64,000 nucleotides of DNA, from NCBI GenBank assembly GCA_021234155.1, contig JAJEKV010000583.1:1-64000 (forward strand). The letters are read 5' to 3'. Source of the DNA: Isoetes taiwanensis (taxonomy: Eukaryota > Streptophyta > Lycopodiopsida > Isoetales > Isoetaceae). Below, piece after piece: positions 33,819-44,439 of the stretch. Position 1 is the first letter of the stretch. The number at the start of each line of letters is the position of its first letter. The notes below the pieces were generated by a model, which saw nothing but the letters and a program-made list of their open reading frames with translations, was not told the origin of the DNA and searched no databases. The position numbers were made by a program, and so were the translations under genes.

Positions 33819-34266
33819 TTATAAGAGTGATGAAAGAGAGTCATGAGCTTGGGAAGCCCACTCCTCCTCCTCAAATGCAGCGAGATATTGGCGGACCTTT
33901 TGTTTCAAAGATGGCCATATGTTACTAGGGCATAGATATTCGTGGGAGAACACAAATTTTCTCCGTCTCTTCCATATTAGCCATAGAAGCCATCCTTTGC
34001 ATAGATTCAAAGCAACTCTTTTTCCAGCTTGCCAAGATGATGGATACATGCCTAACAAGATCTCCTTTTCTGAAATAGAGGTCTCAAACTCTTCCTTCAA
34101 TTTTTCCCATACCGCTTTCGGAGTTCCTGCGCATTAGGCATAAAACAATGTTCAATTGTTTCTTCTTCTCTTCGCACATTGGGCAACTTCGATTTGATAC
34201 ATTACTATTGAACTTGTTCACCAATATGTTTACCCCCGCTTGCTGTGGAATAATTTGCCATAGCAA
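33819..34266 (-). pseudogene. L1 ORF2 C-terminal zinc-finger region
   Basis: SCPMCEEKKKQLNIVLC matches the reverse-transcriptase-associated zinc-binding domain (zf-RVT, C-P-x-C ... H-x-x-x-x-C) typical of plant L1 ORF2, although the expected His is not evident. After a frame change, the following segment SWQAGKRVALNLCKGWLLWL then IWKRRRKFVF matches the usual C-terminal W-x-x-W-K-x-R-N block. This is the end of the ORF2 remnant. Confidence 0.65.
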
Positions 34267-34841
34267 TGTAGATACCTTTGGTGGCGGTGTGGCTCCTCAA
34301 ACTCCTTTCCATATTTGAGCGACATGGTTATCTTCTAATGTTAACTCCCATTGAGAGGGAGACTTATCAATTCATTCCCATGTAGGACCTTGTATGCTTT
34401 TGAGACAAAATGTTTTTGTCAAGATTTTCCACGAGGTAAGCGATAAAAGCACCTACTTGTGGAACCGCATAAAGGCGGAATATTATCAACGATACCATGT
34501 TCCAAATTCGCTTTATCACACGATCTCAAGTTAAACTTGCTTTGGAATGACTCCCGAGAACATTGTATCCCACTTGATACCAATCTCCAATGCAAGATAA
34601 ACCTGCCCCAATCCATCTATTTTGTGTTCTTTTGTTCACCGGTGAGAAAAGTGGCACCACGACCTCGTTGGTTTCCACTTTTGAAACCACCACAAAGGCA
34701 TAGACACCGAGGTACAATTTTTGATATCCGGGAAGCCATAAAACTTTTACTACCTCCCAGGCTTTTAATAGTCCTTTAAGAAATGGAGAAGCTCTTGCAT
34801 ATGGTCTCAATTTATAAAAGAGGGCCCAGGCGATCATCGCT

Positions 34842-36387
34842 TTATGAAATGGTTTTTCGCAAAGGTGTACAATGAATTAGTGATTGTTTTAAAAGCTCAA
34901 GGCAGGAGATTTTGAGTCCCTGTTGGAGAATTTCCCACATGAATTTACAGACTAGGATCTTACTGTGCAACTTAAAATCGAGCATTCCTAGTCCCCCTTG
35001 AGTTTTGGATCTCAGACACTTTCTCCACGCTACTTTGACATTTGCTCCTTCCTCATTTCCACCCCAAACAAAATTTCGCACCATTTTTGTTAACTCTGCT
35101 AGTTTTGACTCAGGAGCCAACAGCACCGATGCAAACATAAATATGAGTGCGCTAAGCAATCAACTTAGCTACAACAATCCTACACGCCATGGAGAGTTTA
35201 TGCGACCTTCCACCATCTCAAATGTTTGTCTAAACTGAGCAAGATCTCATCCCATATCTTCGAAGATGAAGTGCATACCCCGATTGGAATGCCGAGCAAC
35301 TTCGACGAAGACCCAACAGGTACTATGGTCCAAGGGAAAGTGGTGACGTGAGTCGGAAGGGGCTCATCTAATGGCCAAATAGTTGCGCATTTTCCCCAAT
35401 TGAGAAAACAACGATGCTATCGAAAGAGTCCGAAGAATTGTTTTCACATTCATGAGATTATCTTAGAGGCTTCTACAAACAAAAAGTATCATCGGCATAT
35501 TGATTCTGATTTGTTGCAATCCATCCGACATCTCAGCCCCTGTTATAACCCTATCTTTCAATCGCTGCAAGTAGCACTTGAGATAGTCCTTCGCCACAAT
35601 GTTAAAAGGAAAGGCGCCAAGGGGCATCCTTGTCTAATGCCTCTGCTTACATTGAAGATAGGGAGGTCTCTCCCAAAACTGAGATGCATGCATGCGCCGA
35701 TTTCAACAGCTTTGCCACAATCTTGGGTAAACTCCCCGTCCATGACCCAAAAGCAAGCAACATCTTATCCAAAAGGACCAGCTCACTTTGTCATATGCCT
35801 TCTTAAAGTCAAGTTTTAGGTAAAGCACCTTTTGACTGTCTTTCTTGCCCAATGTATGCCTTCAAAAGCGGTAATATTATCGAGAATACTTCTTCCTGGA
35901 ATAAATCCTGACTGAACATCAGATATATGATCCACGAGAATAGGTTTTATTTTTTCCGCATAACTTTTTGCAATAATTTTGTAAAAGGTTGATATGAGTA
36001 ATAGGTCTCCAATCCCTATGGACTTGGTTCTTTCACTTTTTGGGATTAAGGTGATACATCCGGTGTTTAATTTGCTATCAAGTTTATCTCAAGGCGTGTA
36101 GAAAATCCCGATAAGCATGTCATTACCAAGAGGTTGCACACCATTTCCAAGTATTCTTGAAAGAATTCTGTTGGAATGCCATCTAGACCCGGACATTTAT
36201 TTTTAGCTAGAGAGTAGACGGCCTCACGCAACTCTTCAACGGATAATGGTTGTCCTAGCTGTTCCCTTTGTGTAGCAGATACTTTAGATACAACTTTTGA
36301 GAGAATTAACTCCTCAAAACAATCTTGAAAATATATATTCTTCTTCTCAAAAAAGTCTTCAAAATGCTTAGAGACGAACTCTTTCAC
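34842..36387 (-). pseudogene. L1 ORF2 reverse transcriptase domain, broken
   Basis: Pieces in sequence order are AVYSLAKNKCPGLDGIPTEF (36200-36160 region, the KAPGPDG block), NVSRGIRQGCPLAPFLLTL (about 35650-35595), the catalytic QYADDT (YADD encoded at 35499-35488) and KMVRNFVWGGNEEGANVKVA then GGLGMLDF at about 35100-34980. The catalytic YADD is preserved, but frameshifts and stops separate the blocks. An active protein would copy L1 RNA at the nicked target. Confidence 0.75.
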
Positions 36388-37158
36388 CTGTTGTGGGTCT
36401 CGGATAATGACTCCATCCTCTCTCTGTAATGACGATAATATTGTTGCTTGTTTCCTCCTTTCGCTCTAAAAAGAAACGTGCATTTGTCGCCTTCCTTGAT
36501 CCCGTCAATCCCGCTTTAATCCTTGCTTGTTGAATTTTGATTTGTTCTAGCCTCTTAATTTTCTCGAACTATCTTTTCCCTTTCACGTGCTAGTGCCACT
36601 TCTTTTTGAGTTTCATCCAATTCTTTGTAAAGTGATTCCAACAAAGCATTTTCCTCGACCACCTTTTTTCGACCCAAGCCTTAGCAAATTTTTTGACTGG
36701 CTTTGCTAGAGCGATCATTGCTTCCATTCCCCTGTTTATTTACGCTAGCCGTTGTCCAAATTTCCTTACATTGATCTTTAAAATCTGCATCTTTAAAAAT
36801 CGGGGTTCAACTTGAATAATTTGTCTTTAGTCGTTTAGAGGTATTATCTCCGAGGAAGAGCATATGATCTCATGCGGATTATGATCGAAATAGAATTCTC
36901 TAAGAAATTATGCCGGTATAGTGATATATTCATTGCTTGCAAGACACGGGGAGTTTACATAACATCTATCATGTCGCATATATGCCCCGCCATTTCCAAT
37001 CCAACCATTACACCACGTGAAGCCGGGATCTCCTCAGAGTTCCATGAATCCCAATCGTTAAGCATGTTCACCACTGTTCCCTCTCGAATCCATGCACAAC
37101 CTCAACCCCCGGCCCCATATCTCGCCGCTACTAGTTTCCACCATATTAAAGTCCCCAA

Positions 37159-37626
37159 CTATAATCCAATCAGTATATCTGCATCAAAGTTTTTGATCAC
37201 ATTCTTCACTTTGGCCCACATGGAAGCCCTTTGCCTGGCTTGATTATGTGCATAAATATTTATCACTCCCCATTTTCTACCATTAGCATACCATGTTATT
37301 ATTGCGCACCTCCCAAAATGATCAGTATATGTCGATAAAACTTTCAGTTGTTTCTTCCAATCAATGAAGGTTCCTGCGCTAGAACTGCCACTAGAGGATA
37401 TAATGCCCACGTACTCTTTCCCTACTATATTGAGCAAAACCCCTACTTCTTCCCTTCTACATTTATGCTCCTGCAGACAAATAATATCTGGACAAATTTT
37501 TTTCAGTGCTAGAGAAAGTCTACTACCTTTGGCCTCAGAGGATTTTACCCCCCTGATATTCCAGCTTAAGATTTTTTGCTCCATTAGAGAATATATTATA
37601 TTGTTCGGGTGAGTGTCGCTGCACAA
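37159..37626 (-). pseudogene. L1 ORF2 endonuclease domain
   Basis: From the Met at 37584 the frame reads MEQKILSWNIRGVKSSEAKG, the N-terminal WN-x-RG signature, then DIICLQEHKC with the catalytic Glu, and WGVINIYAHNQARQRASMWA matching the NVYAP block. It ends at FDADILIGL, where the conserved GDFN should follow. A frameshift or stop therefore truncates the open frame just at that motif. This is an apurinic-like endonuclease that nicks target DNA. Confidence 0.8.
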
Positions 37627-38418
37627 TATTGTTCTTCCTGTCCAGACGTGATTCTCCTCTTTCTTGACGTTTCACCAACAAGATTCTCCATACCTTCAGA
37701 AATCTCCATGCTTTCCTCCATTGGCAAATCAGCCCATCTGTTATTGTGCACTGGGAATTCCCCATTAACACCTTGACATTCTATTGCCATATACTCAGTG
37801 GCCCCTTCGTTATCATGGCTCACTATTGTTGCTTTATTATTAGGACAATTGTAACCTTTGAGAATTTTTGTGGAGCTCCAATCGAATTGGGCAGACCTCT
37901 TTCGCATTTGATTTTTAAGTCCGCCTCCACTTTTGTCTTTGCACTATAAGCCCATTCTTCGATTCACTTGCTCCAATTTATTTTCTATGTCCTTCCCTCG
38001 CACTTGCTCCTTCCCTAGTTCTAGATTATCTTTAGAAGTTAAAGTATTTTCATGTTCCCTTTCACCTGAGTTTAAGTGATCCCTCTCAGTTTTCTCCTCA
38101 TTTAGTTTTGTTGCCTTTTCATCCGCCACTTTCACATTGCCTTGTGTTTCTCTCTGAACATGAAACAGTCCTCCAAACCTTTAATTTCCATTGTGGGGAA
38201 ACATCCTTCTAATTTCCCATCCGTTTATGAGTCTTAACTTGAACAAAGAGTAATATATCCGCTTTTGCACAATAGTAAACTGCGGAATACCCTCATTTCT
38301 TTGTGATGCCCACACAAATCCTTGGGCCCTTTGCTATCGAATGGGTTATATAAGACCCTAAGTTCTTTGCTATGGCAATTAAAAATTCTGGATCTAGCAT
38401 ATCCGTTGGCGGGTTGTT

Positions 38419-39399
38419 CTATCTCAAACCAACGGGGAAGTTTAGCTTGGCGGACATTTTATGCGAAGGGTAAAACCGGAGTATAATATTGATATAACAC
38501 AAACTCCCCCTGCGAACGATCCACTCCTCCGAGACTATCTTCTCCACAGCTTTCTCATCATCAAATAATATTAGAAAAAAGTTACCACCAATAGCCTTGA
38601 TGCTCTGAAACTGTGGTACTTTCAGGGCGTCCAAATGCCTGGTAAGCCATGCTTGTAATTTCCTATAATCTAGAAAGCCTCCCGTGAAAAACCCCACCAC
38701 TGCTTTAGAAATTAGATTCTCCATGTTCTTGACATGTTTAGAGTGATCAATCGCCGTTATTTTGAAGTTGCCCTGTTCTGCCTTACAGCCTGCTGATTGA
38801 AGAAGTTGTTCTAGATTGATAGACGAATTTTTAGAAGAAAGGGAGTTCAATGCTTCTTCTACTCTGTTGCTACGGGCGTCATTAGAAAAACCTTTCTTAA
38901 TCCACTCGGAGAACCTAGGCCTTATAATTTTTTCCACAGTCTTTCCCTGTTTCCATGGATTAGAGCTGGTTACCTCTGTTTTTCCTGAATTAGAGCTGTT
39001 TATCTCTGTTTTTCCTTTTCCAGATACCAGACTTATTGTTTCGAACTTTGTCCTTTCTTCTGCCGTCATTTCATGTCTTGCCATAGCCATATGCAACTGA
39101 CCAACATTATCAGCCTTGTCCGGGGCAGAAGCCCCAAAATCTGGACACGAGTTATTGCTAGAATCTCCTGCAGCATCTACAAATCCAACTTCCAAATTTG
39201 GGGCTTTTGCATTCCCTGCCTTAATCGATGCATCTACCATCCCAAAACGAATTTTGGCAGCAATACCTGGCCCATCACGCTTAAATGTTGATCCCTCCTG
39301 ATTATTTTTTCCATCTGTACCAGCAGTTTGATCCAACTCCATATTTGCACAATCAGGAGCAAGTCCGTTCTGAATCCGGCGGAGGCCCTGACCTGTCAT
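38419..39399 (-). CDS. L1 ORF1 protein (DUF4283-type RNA-binding domain)
   Basis: An open frame of 326 codons. The first 170 residues are polar and low in structure. The C-terminal half (AVVGFFTGGFLDYRKLQAWL then FFLILFDDEKAVEKIVSEEW) matches the RRM-like DUF4283 domain of plant L1 ORF1 proteins, which bind element RNA and act as chaperone. It ends shortly after INIILRFYPSHKMSAKLNFP and lacks the zinc knuckle often found further on. A downstream minus-strand frame at 37944-38135 (ELGKEQVRGKDIENKLEQV) may be the displaced tail. This is the only L1 reading frame still open over a long distance. Confidence 0.7.
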   Translation of the reverse strand: MTGQGLRRIQNGLAPDCANMELDQTAGTDGKNNQEGSTFKRDGPGIAAKIRFGMVDASIKAGNAKAPNLEVGFVDAAGDSSNNSCPDFGASAPDKADNVGQLHMAMARHEMTAEERTKFETISLVSGKGKTEINSSNSGKTEVTSSNPWKQGKTVEKIIRPRFSEWIKKGFSNDARSNRVEEALNSLSSKNSSINLEQLLQSAGCKAEQGNFKITAIDHSKHVKNMENLISKAVVGFFTGGFLDYRKLQAWLTRHLDALKVPQFQSIKAIGGNFFLILFDDEKAVEKIVSEEWIVRRGSLCYINIILRFYPSHKMSAKLNFPVGLR

Positions 39400-39560
39400 T
39401 AAATGAGTTTTAAAGCATCCTTAAAATATTTCCATATCTACTTATTTAAAAAGTTTCTTGGGTTCTTTGCTGATTTTTTTCCGGCGTTACATTGGCAAAA
39501 AAATGGGTTTTCCGGTGATGTCTTGGTTTTCCGTCGTTCTTTCCCCTTTTCCCTTCCAAG

Positions 39561-42378
39561 ATAATCATACTAAAAATTGAAACGGGTGAGCAAGACTAAA
39601 ATCTTGGGCGTGATGGGTTCAATAAAACGGTCTCATTCGCGAGAGGGTTTGTGCTACAATCCGGTCTCATTGCAGAGGTGTTTGCATTCGAGCTTGGAGC
39701 TGGAGCAATATTTGGGGTTATCAAGGTGTTTGCTTGGAGCTTGGAGGCGGTCCGGGTGCCGGTTTGTGAATCGATTGTTTTGGGCGCTACAAGCGTCCGA
39801 TATTTTTCTCCGTGCCATCATTGATCGTTGGAGCGGCCGGTAGCACTCTAACACCTAAATCCTGCGTGATCTTCTCTGCTTTTTTCAGATTAACAACCTC
39901 CTCTCTTGCATCTTTCAATAACCTCAGATGTAGTATTTGAGGTTAGGACACCATCAATCAGGTCATTTACTTGAAGCTGAGCGGTTGAAGCAGGTGAATA
40001 TAGTAATCTTAGGCTCTTGGATTCCAGTTTTTGCTTTTCCTTGCTTGAATGTGGAAAATAAAATTTGTACATCCAGTCGGCCCTGCCATAGCCACGGCCC
40101 GATTTTTCCTGTGGAGAAGGTATGTGAGCAGTTTGTAACATTTAGGGGTTTGTGATTTCTGTTCTCTGTGTGCTCTGCCATTGTAGCCATGGAGTTTTAG
40201 GTTCAATATCGCGATGGAGCTGCAGATATGGCGATGTAGTTGTAGTGACACATGCAAACTTGCAAACCTGGAGCAAAACCGTCGTTGAAGACTTCTATAA
40301 AATAGCACCAGAACAAAGGTGTAACAACGTCAAAGATAATCTTTTCAGAGCGATTCTTCACCGATTTTTATGTGGGTCTATAGAACGGCATCCAATCCAG
40401 CTTTAAGGATGCCTAGAACTAGAATTTTCACACAAACAAAGGATTCCAACTTCTGTTCTGTTGAAGAGGCAAGACATAAATGCAGTTTCGTTCTTTTTCC
40501 ATTTTTATCATAGATTTAGGAACAAACGAAATGCAGTTTCGTTCTTTTGCCATTTTCCTCACAGATTTAGGAACAAGCAAGCAACCTTAGTTCGGTGCTA
40601 GAATCTTGATTCATTTCATTTTTTGTCATTTATAGGTGTTGGTGGCAGACATATGGAAGTAGAGATCTACAGAGACAAAGACGGATACAGTTTACATAAC
40701 GGTTGGAATAATCAAGAACACATCCCTGTTTTATTTCATCTTTGCTAATTCTTTGCACTTCTTTCTAATTCTTATGCTTCTTCCTTCATCTAAGAGCATT
40801 TAAAATTTTTTGCGCGTGCTTGATATTTCTCTCTTTATGCAGAAAGGTATACTGCTTTAGTCATCAAACAGGAAAGCTTGAGCATCTTATGACGGTCGCA
40901 CATTTTCTCCTATTTGTTTATGTTTTGGCTACTATATTGGATTTCCTATAAAAATGCCTTTGCATAGCATTTGCTCTTCCTCATAGTACCTCTGCTATGT
41001 GTACCTCTACCCCTTCATTCTCAATTTTCAAGAGGCTATTCCACATGCATGTACAAATGAGGATGAACAGCTAAAGCATGTAGAAATGAGAATGTATCTC
41101 TTTCTTACAAAGCGGCCATGCTGGAGCCTTGGTTATCAGATTTGGGTTCTACATTTAAAGGAGCAAATCCTGGCTTAGCAAAGTTTAGAGAAGTTGCAAT
41201 GGGGAGGAAGAAGATAGCATGTTTTGCAGACCATGGGCTATATTTGCAGAAACATTCCATTTACAATTCACTATATCTATAGAAGCCAGACGATGAAGTT
41301 GAATTAGCATGTTAGAATGTGACATCTTCACGATCAAGTTACATGCTATTTTGTGAATCTTATTATTTATTCTGTCTAGGGAAAGAACAATGATGAGCTT
41401 CATGATATCATGGATACTAACTCCATTATAGCTAAACCGAATCTCTTTGCGAGTAATTTGGAGAATAAACGCGTTGAAAGGAAAGGCGCATCCGAAGCAC
41501 TTTGAAGCTCTAAAGGAGAAATCAATAGGCTAGAAGAGATTAATTAGGTTGCATGCAATTATAAGTGGTCCACGGGTTAAGTACTCTTACCATAAAAGGT
41601 TTTTCGGTTGGTTAATGTTTTGCAACAAGGATTACCAACCCCTATAAGAGGTTCCACGTATTGCCCAGAATTGGAAGATACTTTGTCCTTTGTAATTCCA
41701 AGTATTCTTGAAAGAATTGGAAGACACTTTCCCTTTTGTATTCTTGGTCAAATTCAATAGAATTAAGACATTACAAACCTGTGGATTCCATCCGTCATAA
41801 TAAATTGTTGTACAGTGTTTTTACTCCCATTATCTTTCTCGACGTCCTTTTACTCAATAATTGTACAAGTGGGTAGTGATAAGTTGCATGCTTCACATTG
41901 TTACAGTCCATGAAAAGCAAATAAATTATCCACTAAAACAAGAAAAACAAAGAAATTGCACATACACAACCAAAAATTGCATAATCTATTGCAAATGCAC
42001 TGCCACACAAATGCAAATCTTCACATATTTCATTGGCATGTTGTCAATTGCATCAATTATGATCTCCATAAAACCCGTCAACTATTTAAATAAAAGTGAG
42101 AGCAAAGTGAAGTCCCCTTCTTGCCTAATATGTCCATTTTTGTCTCATCCTATCTTGCTAGGTCTTTAGGTATGTATAGTGGTCTAGGGAAGGACATTAT
42201 GCCCTCCTCGAGCAAGCAATGATAGAAGATGGATGTTATGGCTATGGCAATTAGAATTATAAATGCATCAATATTAGTAAGTGCACAAAGGCACTCTATA
42301 GATATACACACACACACATGCCTACATAGTTATTAATGACTCCTGGCTTGACATCCATTTTTATAGACAAAATCATTA
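39561..42378. other. Non-coding region with small duplications
   Basis: No domain-bearing frame. A 51-bp direct repeat (units at 40481-40531 and 40532-40582, both starting TGCAGTTTCGTTCTTTT) and a shorter repeat near 41660-41750 are visible. Confidence 0.55.
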
Positions 42379-42640
42379 ATAGAATAGAATAGAATATGTT
42401 TTTATCGTCCACGGAGACCAATGGATGTCATTACAATGCTCAAGTGTTCAGGGATGGAAAATGCTTTTGAGAACAGGGTCGTGAATTGCTGATTGATATT
42501 CGGGTTGTGGATCAGAATCCCATTTATGTCGGGCCACTATGAAATTTAGGTTAAAAAGAATTGGTGCCACATGGTATCTTTGTCGTTGGCTCCATGGCGG
42601 AATAGCCGTTTCCTTACATTTTCTGAAGGTAGTTATTAAC
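42379..42640 (-). mobile_element. LINE 3' end, 5'-truncated, with (TTCTA)n tail
   Basis: On the minus strand the 24-bp signature at 42421-42398 is followed by TTCTA repeats down to 42379. Upstream sequence to about 42640 includes a short open frame (ARHKWDSDPQPEYQSA). The signature is identical to that at 17909-17932. The 5' junction is uncertain. Confidence 0.55.
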
Positions 42641-42804
42641 ATAGAGGTAGATTTAACTTAGCCCCTATTCCTTAAAAAACATTCTTTTTCTCTTGAAATC
42701 CATAAATAAAAGTTAATACATTGATGATAATTTGTCATTAGACAATTTTAGTAACAAAAATAATTACAAAAGTAAATAATGTCCATTCTTGCCAATATCA
42801 ACAT

Positions 42805-42875
42805 GCGATGTTGTCGAAGTTCGACATATGGACGTTAGATCGCGATGTTGTCAAAGTTGGGCCTATGGACGTTAG
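42805..42875 (+). repeat. 37-bp direct repeat
   Basis: Two adjacent units begin GCGATGTTGTC and end TATGGACGTTAGA, with few differences. Confidence 0.75.
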
Positions 42876-43307
42876 AGGCCGAGTCAAAACAGATGCCAAG
42901 ACATTGGCGAGCAGCGGCGCCGCACCCGATTACTAGTCTTCTTATTTAAAAAGGCAAGGCTTCGATTTTCGAATGTAACGCCGAATGCGGCGTTCCCTCT
43001 CCCCCTTCCAAGACTTTTTTTTTTAATCGTGCGTTTGGGTTTCCTCTCCTACCATAGTTTAAAATTTTTGACCTACTATAGTTCAGAACTCGAGCGGGGC
43101 AGATGGCCGCATAGGAGGCCATGGCTCTAATCGTGCTTCTAAAAGTAAGTTAAAATGCACTCTTCATGTCTTCATGTCTCTTTTTCCATTCGACCATTCG
43201 AACCAATTTGTTGCGGGATGGTTGAAACCCGTTGCATCAGTCAGCTGCCCGGCAATCGGAGTTGGCGTTATTCAATTCTGCTTGAATGGCGCGGGCTGGA
43301 AAGATGC

Positions 43308-44235
43308 GAGAATCACATCTTTTATAGCTTGATTCCTATCCTATTTCATCAAGGTTTTATTGCCCGACTTTTTTATTTTCTTTGGATCAACATTGATTCT
43401 CCACACAGTTGCATTACATAATTCATGTAACTTTTATTTGTCAAATTTAAAATCTGAAGATTTTTAAAGTCTGGTGTATTGAAGTAGAGAACTTCCATTC
43501 AATGTGTGAGCTAATAAAGCCCAAGCCTGGATAAGGCACTGCAGCACAGGCTGGAGAAGGTCTGAGAATCACATCTTTTTACGCAGACAAATTCCTATCC
43601 TATTTCGTCAAGATTTTATTGCCCAGCTTTTATTTTGTTGGATCAACATTGATTCTCCCACCTGGTTGCATTCGCAATTCATGTAACTTTTATTTGTCAA
43701 ATTTAAAATCTGAAGATTTTTAAAGGACTGCAAAGACGGTGGAGAAGGTCTGAGAATCACATCTTTTTTGTGCATGCGATTCCTATCCTATTTCGTCAAG
43801 GTTTTATTGCCCAGCTTTTATTTTGTTGGATCAGCATTGATTCTCCCACCTGGTTGCATTCACAATTCATGTAACTTTTATTTGTCAATTTTAAAATCTA
43901 AAGATTTTTAAAGTCTGGTGTATTGAAGTAGAGAACTTCCATTCAATGCATTGAGCTAATAAGCCCAAGCTTGGGATAAGGCACCGCAAAGACGGGAATT
44001 TTGGAGAAGGTCTGAGAATCACATCTTTTTACGCAGACAGATTCCTATCCTATTCGTCAAGGTTTTATTGCCTAGCTTTTATTTTGCTGGATCAACATTG
44101 ATTCTCCCACCTGGTTGCATTCGCAATTCATGTAACTTTTATTTGTTAAATTTAAAATCTGAAGATTTTTAAAGTCTGGTGTATTGAAGTAGAGAACTTC
44201 CATTCAACGTGTGAGCTAATAAAGCCCAAGCCCGG
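43308..44235 (+). repeat. Tandem array of about 190-260 bp units
   Basis: Four units start at about 43308, 43564, 43752 and 44013 with GAGAATCACATCTTTT. Shared blocks include ATTCCTATCCTATTTCGTCA, TTTTATTGCCCAGCTTTTAT, CACCTGGTTGCATT and AGTAGAGAACTTCCATTCAA. The third unit lacks the last of these blocks, which explains its shorter length. Non-coding. Confidence 0.8.
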
Positions 44236-44360
44236 ATAAGGCAATGCAGTGCATGAGTTATCACACAAAATCATGATCAGTACAAAGACATGGATAAGGC
44301 CGGATAGGCAATGCAGTGCATGAGTTATCACACAAAATCATGATCAGTACAAAGACCATA
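44236..44360 (+). repeat. Direct duplication of about 65 bp
   Basis: GGCAATGCAGTGCATGAG followed by TTATCACACAAAATCATGAT and CAGTACAAAGAC occurs twice, starting near 44240 and 44306, directly beside the SINE head. Confidence 0.8.
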
Positions 44361-44372
44361 TTGCATGTAGAA

Positions 44373-44430
44373 GGACTTGAACTCAAAACCAATTAATTGA
44401 TAGCCAACAACTCATTCAACTAACCATTGC
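44373..44430 (-). mobile_element. tRNA-derived SINE head (A and B boxes)
   Basis: On the minus strand TGGTTAGTTGAATGAG (44426-44411) resembles an RNA polymerase III A box, and GAGTTCAAGTCC (44384-44373) matches the B box GGTTCRANNCC but for the first base. Spacing is about 40 bp, as in plant SINEs. No acceptor stem pairs around it, so it is not a tRNA gene. The body would extend to lower coordinates into the duplicated segment. Confidence 0.5.
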
Positions 44431-44439
44431 CAACATTTT

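Larger units (their letters stand above)
33687..39560 (-). mobile_element. LINE-1 retrotransposon, nearly full length but broken
   Basis: The element has a 15-base poly-A (T run at 33687-33701 on plus) at its 3' end. In order on the minus strand it carries ORF1 (39399-38419), endonuclease (37626-37159), reverse transcriptase (about 36387-34842) and a C-terminal zinc finger (about 34266-34084). This is the standard plant L1 layout. The 5' edge is placed only approximately, around 39560, because no convincing target duplication was found. ORF2 is interrupted by many frameshifts. The element lies head-to-tail upstream of the transporter gene. Confidence 0.8.

Noticed and set aside
35400-35819. 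139-codon plus-strand frame
   Set aside because: Antisense shadow of the LINE-1 reverse transcriptase, whose YADD and RQGCPL blocks are on the minus strand.
44373-44430. tRNA gene
   Set aside because: A and B boxes are present, but there are no acceptor-stem partners or anticodon arm, so a SINE head fits better.
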